A stretch of DNA of 57,282 nt, taken from Lachnospiraceae bacterium (GTDB lineage Bacteria > Bacillota > Clostridia > Lachnospirales > Lachnospiraceae). Positions 18,445-27,546 of the stretch are shown here, piece by piece. The stretch covers positions 1-57,282 of the forward strand of contig JALFNQ010000091.1 of NCBI GenBank assembly GCA_022773965.1, given 5' to 3'. The notes under the pieces were generated by a model that had not been told where the DNA came from, made no database searches, and worked only from the letters and a program-made list of their open reading frames with translations. Position numbers and translations under genes: made by a program. Positions within the stretch are counted from its first letter, which is position 1. Each line of letters starts with the position of its first letter.

Positions 18445-19293
18445 TTATTCCTTTACTCCACCGAGCGTTACGCCGGCAATAATAAATTTTGAAAGTAACA
18501 GGTAAACAATCACGATGGGCACGATTGCAACCGTGATCATCATGTAGATCTTTCCCTGATCGAAGCTCATGAAATCTGCGCCACGAAGGAGGGCGATCAG
18601 CACCGGAACGGTCATCTTGTTCTTAGACTGAAGTACCAGTGCAGGAACGAAGTAGTTATTCCATGAACCTACGAAACAGAAGATTGCCTGTACCGCGATC
18701 GCCGGCTTCATGATCGGCAGAACGATACGGTTAAATGTACGGAATTCTCCACTTCCATCAATTCTGGCTGCTTCCACCAATGATAACGGCAGGGAGGACT
18801 GCAGGTAGCTATACATGAAATAGAAAATAGCCGGTGATGCAATTGACGGTATGATCAATGGAAGCAGTGTATCATACATACCCATTTTGGTGATCAAGCG
18901 CAGGAATCCCATGGCGGTCACCTGAGTGGGCATAACCAGAATTGCCATAATAAAGGTAAAGGCTGCATTTCTCAGCTTAAACTGATAAGTATACAGACCA
19001 TAAGCGGTCAGTGATGAAAAGTAGGTGCTGAGTGCGGCCGAGCAGCTGGACACGACCAGACTGTTTACGATACCCTTCAGCATCGGAAAAGTTCCATCGT
19101 TCGCAACGCTTTTAAAGTTTGTCAGGAAATATTTTCCCGGAAGTGCTGAAAATCCTTTTTGCAGATCTGCATGCGAACGGGTCGCATTGACGATCAGTAT
19201 GTAAAAGAAGAACAGACACATAAATGACAGAACGATCAGTACCAGATGTACCAGGAAACTTTTAAGTGCACTCGCTTTCTTTGATGTCTCCAT
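18445..19293 (-). CDS. CUT1 carbohydrate ABC transporter permease (MalG-like)
   Basis: Inner-membrane permease, 282 aa, with about six hydrophobic segments. The EAA-loop motif that contacts the ATPase is EAARIDGSGEFRTFNRIVLP. It starts immediately after the partner permease gene, with AGAAGGAAGG as ribosome site. It pairs with the upstream permease and the binding protein at 20322. No ATPase gene is present, so a shared MsmX/MsmK-type ATPase encoded elsewhere is expected, as is common for Firmicutes CUT1 systems. The GH3 gene follows after 5 bp. Confidence 0.94.
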   Translation of the reverse strand: METSKKASALKSFLVHLVLIVLSFMCLFFFYILIVNATRSHADLQKGFSALPGKYFLTNFKSVANDGTFPMLKGIVNSLVVSSCSAALSTYFSSLTAYGLYTYQFKLRNAAFTFIMAILVMPTQVTAMGFLRLITKMGMYDTLLPLIIPSIASPAIFYFMYSYLQSSLPLSLVEAARIDGSGEFRTFNRIVLPIMKPAIAVQAIFCFVGSWNNYFVPALVLQSKNKMTVPVLIALLRGADFMSFDQGKIYMMITVAIVPIVIVYLLLSKFIIAGVTLGGVKE

Positions 19294-19294
19294 A

Positions 19295-20260
19295 TTATGC
19301 CTTCCTCCTTCTCTTTTTTTCTTCTTTTGCTAATCTCTTTGCCTCTGCCTTTGAACCATCCGGATCATTATCATTTGACATCCGGTATACAAAGTAGCAC
19401 AGGATACCGCTGATTACAAACAGGTAAACAGATAAAGAACCTGCCATACCATAGTTCTTGCTTCTCAGGTGACTGTTCAGGAACATGATCAGCGTAAATG
19501 ATGTACGGTCGGGTGTTCCCTGTCCATTTGTCAAAATCTGCGGAACATCAAACATCTGTAATCCACCGATGATCGCTGTAATCAGTGTATATGCCAGGAT
19601 CGGGCGGATCAGTGGTAATGTGATATGGAAGAACCGCTTTATTTTCGTACATCCATCAATCTCAGATGCCTCAAAAATATCAGGGCTGATACCCATGATG
19701 GCTGCCATGAGCATGATCGCAGTATTACCAAACCACATCAAAAAGTTCATAAGACCGATCAGTGCACGTGTACCGAACACAGAATTCATAAAATCGATCT
19801 TTTCTTTAATAATTCCTGTGGACATTAAAATAGAATTGATCGGTCCACTGGATGAGAACAATGTAAAAAACAACATTGCAAACGCAGATGCCATGATCAG
19901 GTTCGGTAAATACATGATTACCTTAAATGCCTGCTTTCCATGGATCTTCATACGGATATCTGTAAACCATACAGCCAAAAGTAATGCAATCACAATCTGC
20001 GGAACAAAACCGATGATCCACAAAATCAGCGTGTTTGCTGTATATTTAAATAAATCTGATTGAAACAGACTCACATAGTTTTTCAAGCCAACAAAATTCG
20101 GTCCAATGATCTTGACTCCCGAACGATAGTATTCATAAAAGCTATAACGAATCGTATCTACTAATGGAATCAATGAAAAAATAAAATAGCATACGAAAAA
20201 CGGTAAGATAAAGAAATATCCCCATTTAGAATAACTAATGCCTTTGCGCTTTTTCCTCAT
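19295..20260 (-). CDS. CUT1 carbohydrate ABC transporter permease (MalF-like)
   Basis: Inner-membrane permease, 321 aa, with about six membrane segments. The EAA loop reads EASEIDGCTKIKRFFHITLP. AAAAAGGAGCG supports the ATG. It follows the binding-protein gene after 61 bp, and a strong hairpin sits in that gap. The C terminus is very basic (KEEKKRRRKA). Context predicts import of beta-gluco-oligosaccharides. Confidence 0.94.
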   Translation of the reverse strand: MRKKRKGISYSKWGYFFILPFFVCYFIFSLIPLVDTIRYSFYEYYRSGVKIIGPNFVGLKNYVSLFQSDLFKYTANTLILWIIGFVPQIVIALLLAVWFTDIRMKIHGKQAFKVIMYLPNLIMASAFAMLFFTLFSSSGPINSILMSTGIIKEKIDFMNSVFGTRALIGLMNFLMWFGNTAIMLMAAIMGISPDIFEASEIDGCTKIKRFFHITLPLIRPILAYTLITAIIGGLQMFDVPQILTNGQGTPDRTSFTLIMFLNSHLRSKNYGMAGSLSVYLFVISGILCYFVYRMSNDNDPDGSKAEAKRLAKEEKKRRRKA

Positions 20261-20281
20261 AGTATTCGCTCCTTTTTAAAA

Positions 20282-20313
20282 CCGGTCTGTGGGGTGCCGC
20301 CCCCACAGACCGG
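20282..20313 (-). promoter_or_regulatory. Intercistronic hairpin between binding-protein and permease genes
   Basis: CCGGTCTGTGGGG (20282-20294) and CCCCACAGACCGG (20301-20313) form a perfect 13-bp stem with a 6-base loop, followed on the minus strand by only a short T-run (GGTTTT). It could be a leaky terminator or a block to 3' exonucleases. Either would give more binding protein than permease. Confidence 0.65.
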
Positions 20314-20321
20314 GTGAAATA

Positions 20322-21809
20322 TTATTCGGGCCACTTCACCTCAGTGATTTCCGGATAACGCTCTTTGATTGCTGTCTCGAAGTTCTTCTTTGCAGTGTCC
20401 ATATCTACAAGACCCTGGAAGTAATCGCTGAACGCATTCTGGATCAGCTCTACACAACCCTGATCATATGCAGAAAGCGGAGCAATCTTGATACCCTCTG
20501 CAACCGGTGCAAAGTATGTAAACGGATTCTGTCCACCAAGGAACTCTGATGCAAATGTATCGTCAGTAGAAGCCATGATCATACCATCTCTTGTATTTGT
20601 GAAATCTGAGTAATCCTTAGAAATCTTTAACAAGTTGTCCTTATCAGCAGTAACAGCAAGGATGATGTCTCTTACATGTCCCGGGTTGTCTGTGCCGGTG
20701 CAGCCGTGTACATAAGAACCACCCCAGTTATAGGACTGCGGAGGATTGGTAACAGCCCATGATCCTACCTCGCCATCCCAGTTGGGATTTAATACAAAAT
20801 CAATACCCCATGCAGGAAGTAAGAAAGCAAATACCTTAGATGCAGAACCCATAGACTTGTTCCAGTCGTCATTCCACTGACCTTTTACGTTCTTGTCAAA
20901 GTATCCTGCGTCTAACCACTCCTTAGAGTTGTTTACCCATGCCATGATCTGAGGATCAACATTGATGGTTGTCTCACCGGGTTTTACCCATGACTCTGAA
21001 ATGCTGTTTCCATACAGACGGAAGGTATCAGCGTAAGAAGCGAGTGCGAAATATCCCTTAGCCTTTAACTCCTCTGCTGATGCCTTCATAGCGTCCCAGC
21101 TCTCTACCTTTGCACCAATTACTTCCGGATCGTCAGTTCCCCATACATCCTTTGCGATGTCACGACGGTATACTAACAGACCAGGGCAGCACTGCCAGGT
21201 AGATCCTCTCTGAACACCATTTGCGTCAGAAGCGGTTGTCTTTGTGAAAGAATACTGATCTGCCAGATCAACATCAGGATCAATACCCAGATCCTTTAAA
21301 GGAATCGCTACATCTGCGTCAGCATCTGTATATTTATTTACATAGTCAGTCTCAGATAAGAAGAGGTCGATCTTGTCATCAGCTGCTGCGTCTGCCTGAT
21401 TCAACAGAGCCTCATCTAACTTCTGCTGATATACACCATCCTGATTCGGATTGATGATCCAGTGGATCTCACATCCATCCTTCAAAGTAGTAACTGTTCC
21501 GTCCTCAGAAGTCTCTACAACTTCGGGATATACTGCCTCAACACGGGTACGGAACTCTTCATTCCATGAATAAATATTGATGACCTTTCCCTCATCGTCT
21601 GCTGCGCTGGGAGCTGCTGCTACATCGCCGGCTGCTGCATCGTCTGTTGCTGCTGCGTCATCCGTTGCTGCTGCGTCATCTGTTGCTGCTGCGTCATCTG
21701 TCGCCTCGTTGGCTGCCGGTGTCTCTGTTGCCTCTTTGCTTCCGCATCCTGCGAATGTGCCTGCACACATAGAAGCTACCAAAAGTGCAGAAATGATTTT
21801 CTTTTTCAT
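20322..21809 (-). CDS. CUT1 sugar-binding lipoprotein of the beta-glucan ABC transporter
   Basis: Extracellular ligand-binding lipoprotein, 495 aa. The lipobox TFAGC places the anchored cysteine at C22. A tandem acidic/alanine linker follows (TDDAAA four times, residues about 35-60) and tethers the binding domain. The folded part starts near NIYSWNEEFR, and NWGGSY and EFLGGQNPF are shared with the paralogue at 4947-6284. AAAGGAGG precedes the ATG. First gene of the operon with two permeases, GH3 and GH16. The ligand is inferred to be a beta-gluco-oligosaccharide from the neighbouring enzymes. Confidence 0.93.
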   Translation of the reverse strand: MKKKIISALLVASMCAGTFAGCGSKEATETPAANEATDDAAATDDAAATDDAAATDDAAAGDVAAAPSAADDEGKVINIYSWNEEFRTRVEAVYPEVVETSEDGTVTTLKDGCEIHWIINPNQDGVYQQKLDEALLNQADAAADDKIDLFLSETDYVNKYTDADADVAIPLKDLGIDPDVDLADQYSFTKTTASDANGVQRGSTWQCCPGLLVYRRDIAKDVWGTDDPEVIGAKVESWDAMKASAEELKAKGYFALASYADTFRLYGNSISESWVKPGETTINVDPQIMAWVNNSKEWLDAGYFDKNVKGQWNDDWNKSMGSASKVFAFLLPAWGIDFVLNPNWDGEVGSWAVTNPPQSYNWGGSYVHGCTGTDNPGHVRDIILAVTADKDNLLKISKDYSDFTNTRDGMIMASTDDTFASEFLGGQNPFTYFAPVAEGIKIAPLSAYDQGCVELIQNAFSDYFQGLVDMDTAKKNFETAIKERYPEITEVKWPE

Positions 21810-22287
21810 TATGTATATCCTCCTTTATATTGGTGAGCTCTGCGTCTCACGTTTTCGTTTATGTATGCATTATATCCAGAACCTGCTTTTTGATATATTA
21901 TAAATTCCAAGCAAAATATCAAATTCATGACCTGTCTTGAAAATATTGCAATTTCACCCGTTTTTATCATGTTTCTTCCTTATTATAATAAAAATAAAAA
22001 TTGTCCAGTTTCAGGTTTGCTGATCTGTACAAATATCACTTTTCTATTTCAGTTCATACATCTGATATTTTTGACATGGTTCTTATTTTCTGAAAATCTT
22101 TCATCGAATATAATGAGTGCAAGAGAGTCAACATGCTTGCATGATTGACGACCGGCGAATGTTGATCGTGAGCTGATTTTGCTCACGATGTAATGAGCGC
22201 AAGAGAGTCAACATGCTTGCATGATTGACAAGCGGCGAATGTTGAATTTCATATCACATTCATTACATTTTGAAAGGAGACCCCAAA
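21810..22287. other. Divergent regulatory region between the beta-glucan operon and the GH94 genes
   Basis: A 478-bp region with no gene. It must hold the promoters for both divergent units. A TATAAT at 22109-22114 (plus) lacks a good -35 element at the usual distance. On the minus side TATAAT-like boxes occur near 21868 and 21898, but I could not settle the promoter. The right half holds the 55-bp direct repeats listed separately. Confidence 0.5.
22111..22245. repeat. Two 55-bp direct repeats with a hairpin between them
   Basis: Copy 1 (22111-22165) and copy 2 (22191-22245) differ at only three positions. Each contains the near-palindrome GTCAACATGCTTGCATG plus ATTGAC. The 25 bp between them includes a perfect 9-bp hairpin (ATCGTGAGC / GCTCACGAT). 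The period is 80 bp. The array ends 43 bp before the GH94 start, which suggests regulator binding sites or a leader RNA. Confidence 0.75.
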
Positions 22288-24987
22288 TTGAAACAATTAC
22301 AATTTATTGATAAAGACGGCAGCTTTTCAATTCAACACCCGGAAAACGTAAGTGCACTTTATTTTCCTCTGGCTTCCGAGACAGGATTAAAAAGCTCTGT
22401 CACGCCGAATCTGGGCGGTGACGCAAAGCTCAACCAGGACAGCTTCTTATTAGAGCCGGTCAGTGTGGAAAACCTTCACAACAACCGCTCCACCAGAAAC
22501 TTCTGGTGTGTAGTAAATGGCTCAGATGTCTATTCCGCCACCGGAACATCCGCAGAGCAGGAAGCTGCAAAGTTTACAGACAAACAGGATGAAAGCGAGC
22601 TTCACGCAGGACTGATGTGGCATACATTAAAACGCACCTCAAAAAGCCTGCATATATCATCTGCCATCACTTCCTTTATTCCGAAGGATGCCAATACCGA
22701 GATCATGTATGTGACGATCAAAAACGAGTCGAAGACTCCGCAAACGATCACCGCCTACGCAGCAATCCCCATCTATGGACGCAGCGCAGACAACCTGAGA
22801 GACCACCGTCATGTAACCTCTCTGCTCCACCGCATCGAGACAACAGAAAACGGCGTCCTTGTATGTCCGACCATGTCCTTTGATGAGCGGGGACACCAGA
22901 GAAACCACCGGATCTATTATGTTCTCGGAACAAACGGTAACGGCCAGAACCCCACAGGCTTCTTTCCCACTGTGGAAGCCTTTATCGGCGAGGGTGGTAC
23001 TTATACCCACCCCCGCGCAGTCTACGGTGTACAAAAGGGCTGTCCCGCCGGAACGACCGCCGCGGGTAAGGAAGCCATGGGTGCGATGGTATTTGAGCCG
23101 GTAACACTGGCCGCTGGAGAGAGCACTACCTACATCGTTCTTTCCGGCATTGCAGATGATGAAGCAACGATCCAGACTGCTGCAAATACATATCATACCT
23201 CTTCACAGGTACTGGCCGCCCTGGCCGATACAAAGGAATACTGGAAAAAAGCAGTAAACGTAGATTTCCATACAAAAAACTCTGATTTTGACGGTTTTAT
23301 GAAATGGATCAGCTTTCAGCCTTTCCTACGGCGCCTGTTTGGCTGCTCCTTCCTTCCTCACCATGATTATGGACGCGGTGGACGAGGCTGGCGTGACCTT
23401 TGGCAGGACTGTCTCTCTCTCCTCCTCATGGATCCCGGAAATGTAGGAAAAATGATTGCTGAAAACTTTGGCGGTGTCCGCATCGATGGCACCAATGCCA
23501 CCATCATTGGCGACGGAAACGGCAATTTTATCGCCGACCGCAATGGCATCGCCCGCGTCTGGATGGATCACGCCCTGTGGCCTCTCATGACCACAAAGCT
23601 CTATATCGACCAGACCGGTGATATCGGCATTTTGGATCAGGAAGCCACCTACTTCAAGGATGCGCAGACGATGCGCGGCACACAGATCGATACAGACTGG
23701 ACAGATTCCTATGGAAACAAACAGCGCTCGGACGATGACGCTGTCTATACCGGAAGTATCTTAGAGCACCTGTTGATCCAGCAACTGGCAGCCTTTTATG
23801 AGGTCGGTGAACACAATATCTACAGGCTGCGTGGCGCAGACTGGAATGACGCGCTGGACATGGCTCCCGACAAGGGAGAAAGCGTTGCTTTTACCTGCGC
23901 ATATGCAGGAAACCTCATAGATCTGGCTGCGCTTATCCGTCAGCTGGCAAGCCTGCATCCGGATGGAAAGATCCGGCTGTTAGATGAAATCGCAGTTCTC
24001 TTAAATGATGATCCCGCCCTATTTGATGATATAGCAGGAAAACAGGCACTGCTTACGCAATATACAGAAGGCTGCAGGCACAATGTAAGCGGAAAACACT
24101 CCGAATTTTCTCTGGAAGAGATCGCTACCAATCTGATTCAGAAAGCAAACTGGCTGACCGGGCATGTTCGCAGTCAGGAATGGATCGACGGTCCCGATGA
24201 AGAGGGCTGGTTCAACAGCTACTATGACAATCACGGCAATGCCGTGGAAGGCTTCCGCGAAGATCATGTGCGCATGATGCTGACCGGTCAGGTGTTTGCG
24301 ATCATGGGCTACGTGGCCACAGAGCCTCAGATCCGCAGGATCGTAAATAGCGCTGACCATTATCTCTATCAGAAGGAGATCGGCGGTTACCGCCTGAACA
24401 CGGATTTCCATGAGTTGAAGTTCGACATGGGACGCATGTTCGGCTTTGCCTACGGCGAAAAAGAAAACGGCGCTGTATTCTCACACATGACCGTGATGTA
24501 CGCAAATGCACTCTACCGCCGGGGCTTCGCAAAAGAGGGCTGGAAAGCATTGAAAACCCTTGCGGACACCGCACTGGATTTTGGCACAAGCTGCATTTAC
24601 CCCGGTATTCCGGAGTATTTCCGCGCAGATGGACGTGGAATGTACCACTACCTGACCGGCGCAGCCAGCTGGTATCTTCTGACCATGATCACAGAAGTAT
24701 TCGGCGTGCGCGGCACTGCCGGTGATCTGATCCTCTACCCGAAGCTTTTGGCAGAGCAATTTGACGAGGAAGGATTTGCCTCTCTGTCAGTCACCTTTGC
24801 AGGGAAACAGCTTGTCATTGTCTACGAGAACAGGCCGCGCAAGGATTTTGGCAGCTACATTGTAGAATCAGCTGACTGCGACGGTGCAGCGCTTTCCGTC
24901 TCCGAGGATTCCTACGCACTTATTTCCAGACAGATGCTGGCAGCACTCTCAGAGGAACCCCACAAGATCACGGTCAGACTAATATAA
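22288..24987 (+). CDS. GH94 glycoside phosphorylase, probably laminaribiose phosphorylase
   Basis: Cytoplasmic inverting phosphorylase that splits a beta-glucosyl disaccharide with phosphate into alpha-glucose 1-phosphate and glucose. The start is most likely the TTG at 22288, because AAAGGAG lies eight bases before it; an earlier in-frame TTG contains that ribosome site within the coding sequence. This gives 899 aa. The catalytic acid is D521 in the WND of GADWNDALDM. HHDYGRGGRGWRDLWQD and NHGNAVEGFREDHVRM are conserved GH94 stretches. The length of about 900 aa matches laminaribiose-type members rather than cellobiose (about 800) or beta-1,2-oligoglucan phosphorylases (about 1100). Neighbouring GH16 genes support beta-1,3 specificity; that specificity is inferred. 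Confidence 0.85.
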   Translation: MKQLQFIDKDGSFSIQHPENVSALYFPLASETGLKSSVTPNLGGDAKLNQDSFLLEPVSVENLHNNRSTRNFWCVVNGSDVYSATGTSAEQEAAKFTDKQDESELHAGLMWHTLKRTSKSLHISSAITSFIPKDANTEIMYVTIKNESKTPQTITAYAAIPIYGRSADNLRDHRHVTSLLHRIETTENGVLVCPTMSFDERGHQRNHRIYYVLGTNGNGQNPTGFFPTVEAFIGEGGTYTHPRAVYGVQKGCPAGTTAAGKEAMGAMVFEPVTLAAGESTTYIVLSGIADDEATIQTAANTYHTSSQVLAALADTKEYWKKAVNVDFHTKNSDFDGFMKWISFQPFLRRLFGCSFLPHHDYGRGGRGWRDLWQDCLSLLLMDPGNVGKMIAENFGGVRIDGTNATIIGDGNGNFIADRNGIARVWMDHALWPLMTTKLYIDQTGDIGILDQEATYFKDAQTMRGTQIDTDWTDSYGNKQRSDDDAVYTGSILEHLLIQQLAAFYEVGEHNIYRLRGADWNDALDMAPDKGESVAFTCAYAGNLIDLAALIRQLASLHPDGKIRLLDEIAVLLNDDPALFDDIAGKQALLTQYTEGCRHNVSGKHSEFSLEEIATNLIQKANWLTGHVRSQEWIDGPDEEGWFNSYYDNHGNAVEGFREDHVRMMLTGQVFAIMGYVATEPQIRRIVNSADHYLYQKEIGGYRLNTDFHELKFDMGRMFGFAYGEKENGAVFSHMTVMYANALYRRGFAKEGWKALKTLADTALDFGTSCIYPGIPEYFRADGRGMYHYLTGAASWYLLTMITEVFGVRGTAGDLILYPKLLAEQFDEEGFASLSVTFAGKQLVIVYENRPRKDFGSYIVESADCDGAALSVSEDSYALISRQMLAALSEEPHKITVRLI

Positions 24988-25057
24988 ATAATATAAGAAA
25001 AAAGGCTGAAACAGCCGGAACAATAAAATAAATCACCCACAGAAAGGATCAAATAAA

Positions 25058-27469
25058 ATGAAATATGGATATTTTGACGACGAACACCGCGAATACGTCA
25101 TCACACGCCCGGACACTCCGGCTCCCTGGGTAAACTACCTGGGCTCACCGGAATACGGTGCCATCATCTCAAATAATGCCGGAGGCTACAGCTTCGCGAA
25201 ATCAGGCGCCAACGGACGTATCCTGCGCTATGTATTCAACAATTTTGATGAACCCGGACGCTACATCTACATCCGGGACAATGCCTCCGGCGACTACTGG
25301 TCTGCTTCCTGGCAGCCGGTCGGAAAGGATCTTGAAAGCTACAAGAGCCAGTGCCGTCACGGAATCGGCTACACAAAAATGCTAGCTGATTACGCAGACA
25401 TCCACTCCGAGGCACTCTACTATGTGCCCAACGGCAAGTCCCATGAAGTGTGGGCATTGACCGTCACCAACCAGTCCGACAAAGCCAGAGAGCTGACACT
25501 GACCGGTTACGCAGAGTTCACCAACCACAGCAATTACGAGCAGGATCAGGTCAATTTACAGTACTCTCTGTTCATCACCAGAACTGCATTTGAAGAAAAC
25601 CGCATCATGCAGAAGATCCACGGCAATCTGGACACGCTGGAAAACGGTGAGCAGGTTGACAACAAGGATGTCATTGAACGCTTTTTTGGTCTTGCAGGAG
25701 CGCCTGTTTCCTCTTATTGCGGAGACAAGGTGACATTCTTAGGAAGATACCATGGCTATGGCGATCCCCAGGGTGTCCTCTGCGGTGATCTCGGAAATGA
25801 GACCAGCTATAACGAGAATTCCTGCGGTGCACTTTCTACTGTCCTCACTTTAAACCCGGGTGAGACAAAAACCATCGTTTTCCTTCTGGGAATGAAGCAC
25901 TCTGCCGAGGCTGCCAGAGTCATTGACAGCTATGCAGACCCTGCGAAAATGATCGAGACAGAAATGGCTGACTTAAAGAACGACTGGGCACAGAAGCTTG
26001 ATAACTTAAAGGTTCAGACTCCAAGCCCTGAATTCAACACCATGATCAATACCTGGAACGCATACAACTGCTTTATGACCTTCATCTGGTCCCGTGCAGC
26101 ATCCTTCATCTACTGCGGACTACGCAACGGCTACGGCTATCGCGATACAGTTCAGGATATTCAGGGTATCATCCACTTAGCTCCTGAAATGGCCGCAGAA
26201 AAGATCCGTTTCATGTTATCTGCCCAGGTAGACAACGGTGGCGGACTGCCCCTTGTAAAATTTACACACAATCCCGGACACGAGGATACTCCGGACGATG
26301 CATCTTATGTCAAGGAGACCGGACATCCGGCTTACCGTGCAGACGATGCACTCTGGTTATTCCCGACCGTATTTAAATATGTTGCTGAGACCGGAAATAT
26401 CGCATTTCTAGATGAGGTAATCCCCTTCGCCAACAAGGACGAAGGCACTGTTTACGAACATTTGAAGCGTGCGGTTCGCTTCTCCTTAGACCATCTTGGC
26501 CCTCACGGACTGCCCGCCGGACTGTATGCTGACTGGAACGACTGTCTGCGTCTGGGTGCAAATGGAGAGTCCTCCTTTGTAGCACTGCAGTTCTACTATG
26601 CACTGGTCATCTCCAAACGCTTTGCAGAGGCCAAAAAAGATGCTGCATACATCTCCGAGCTGGATGAACAGATCGCACAGACTGCTGAAAAGATCAATCG
26701 CCTTTGCTGGGATAATGACCGTTTCATCCGTGGTTTTACCGAGGCTGGTGAGCGCATCGGTGCCGCAGCTGATCCTGAGGCAAACATGTGGTTAAATCCC
26801 CAGAGCTGGGCTGTCATCAGTGGCCTTGCAACAAAAGAGCAGGCAGACGCTGCGATGGATAATGTTTACGAGCGCCTAAATACTGCTTACGGCGCAATCC
26901 TTATGGATCCTCCGTATCACGCACACGCTTTTGATGGTGCCCTGGCTGTCATCTATAATCAGGGAACCAAAGAGAATGCCGGCATTTTCTCCCAGTCTCA
27001 GGGCTGGCTGATCCTGGCCGAGGCACTTCTCGGACATGGCGATCGCGCATTTACCTACTTTATCGAGAATGCACCTGCTGCCCAGAATGACCGTGCCGAG
27101 ATTCGTCAGTTAGAGCCTTACTGCTACGGTCAGTTCACAGAAGGAAAGGCAAGTCCGCACTTTGGACGTTCCCATGTACACTGGCTGACAGGAACCGCGT
27201 CTACAGTAATGGTTGGCTGCGTGGAGGGTATTTTAGGCATGCGTCCTGACTTAAACGGTATCCGTATCGCACCTTCCATACCGAAGGATTGGGAAAGCTT
27301 TACGATCGACAAAAATTTCCGCGGTAAGCATCTGCACATTATTGTGAATAATCCTGATCATAAGGAAAGTGGCTTCACAGCAATGAATGTAAACGGAAAA
27401 TCACTGGATGACAATTACATTCCGGAGGAACTTCTTACAACCGAGAATACGATCACATTATCACTGTAA
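25058..27469 (+). CDS. GH94 cellobiose phosphorylase
   Basis: Cytoplasmic phosphorylase that converts cellobiose and phosphate to alpha-glucose 1-phosphate and glucose. The 803-aa length matches the cellobiose phosphorylase group. The N terminus (MKYGYFDDEHREYVIT) and NYLGSPEYGAIISNNAGGYS are typical of it. The catalytic acid is D495 in YADWNDCLRLG. AAAGGATC precedes the ATG. It follows the other GH94 gene after 70 bp, and the terminator at 27483 ends the unit. Having both enzymes would let the cell phosphorolyse the beta-1,3 and beta-1,4 linked dimers of mixed-linkage glucan. Confidence 0.95.
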   Translation: MKYGYFDDEHREYVITRPDTPAPWVNYLGSPEYGAIISNNAGGYSFAKSGANGRILRYVFNNFDEPGRYIYIRDNASGDYWSASWQPVGKDLESYKSQCRHGIGYTKMLADYADIHSEALYYVPNGKSHEVWALTVTNQSDKARELTLTGYAEFTNHSNYEQDQVNLQYSLFITRTAFEENRIMQKIHGNLDTLENGEQVDNKDVIERFFGLAGAPVSSYCGDKVTFLGRYHGYGDPQGVLCGDLGNETSYNENSCGALSTVLTLNPGETKTIVFLLGMKHSAEAARVIDSYADPAKMIETEMADLKNDWAQKLDNLKVQTPSPEFNTMINTWNAYNCFMTFIWSRAASFIYCGLRNGYGYRDTVQDIQGIIHLAPEMAAEKIRFMLSAQVDNGGGLPLVKFTHNPGHEDTPDDASYVKETGHPAYRADDALWLFPTVFKYVAETGNIAFLDEVIPFANKDEGTVYEHLKRAVRFSLDHLGPHGLPAGLYADWNDCLRLGANGESSFVALQFYYALVISKRFAEAKKDAAYISELDEQIAQTAEKINRLCWDNDRFIRGFTEAGERIGAAADPEANMWLNPQSWAVISGLATKEQADAAMDNVYERLNTAYGAILMDPPYHAHAFDGALAVIYNQGTKENAGIFSQSQGWLILAEALLGHGDRAFTYFIENAPAAQNDRAEIRQLEPYCYGQFTEGKASPHFGRSHVHWLTGTASTVMVGCVEGILGMRPDLNGIRIAPSIPKDWESFTIDKNFRGKHLHIIVNNPDHKESGFTAMNVNGKSLDDNYIPEELLTTENTITLSL

Positions 27470-27482
27470 TACTCATAGAAAG

Positions 27483-27525
27483 ACAGGGTATCTGCCATCA
27501 AATCATGGCAGATACCCTGTTTTTT
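27483..27525 (+). terminator. Intrinsic terminator of the GH94 operon
   Basis: A perfect 16-bp stem, ACAGGGTATCTGCCAT against ATGGCAGATACCCTGT, with a 6-base loop and a following T-run. It starts 14 bp after the stop codon and also faces the convergent AraC gene. Confidence 0.95.
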
Positions 27526-27546
27526 ACATCATTGGCTGCTTTTGCT

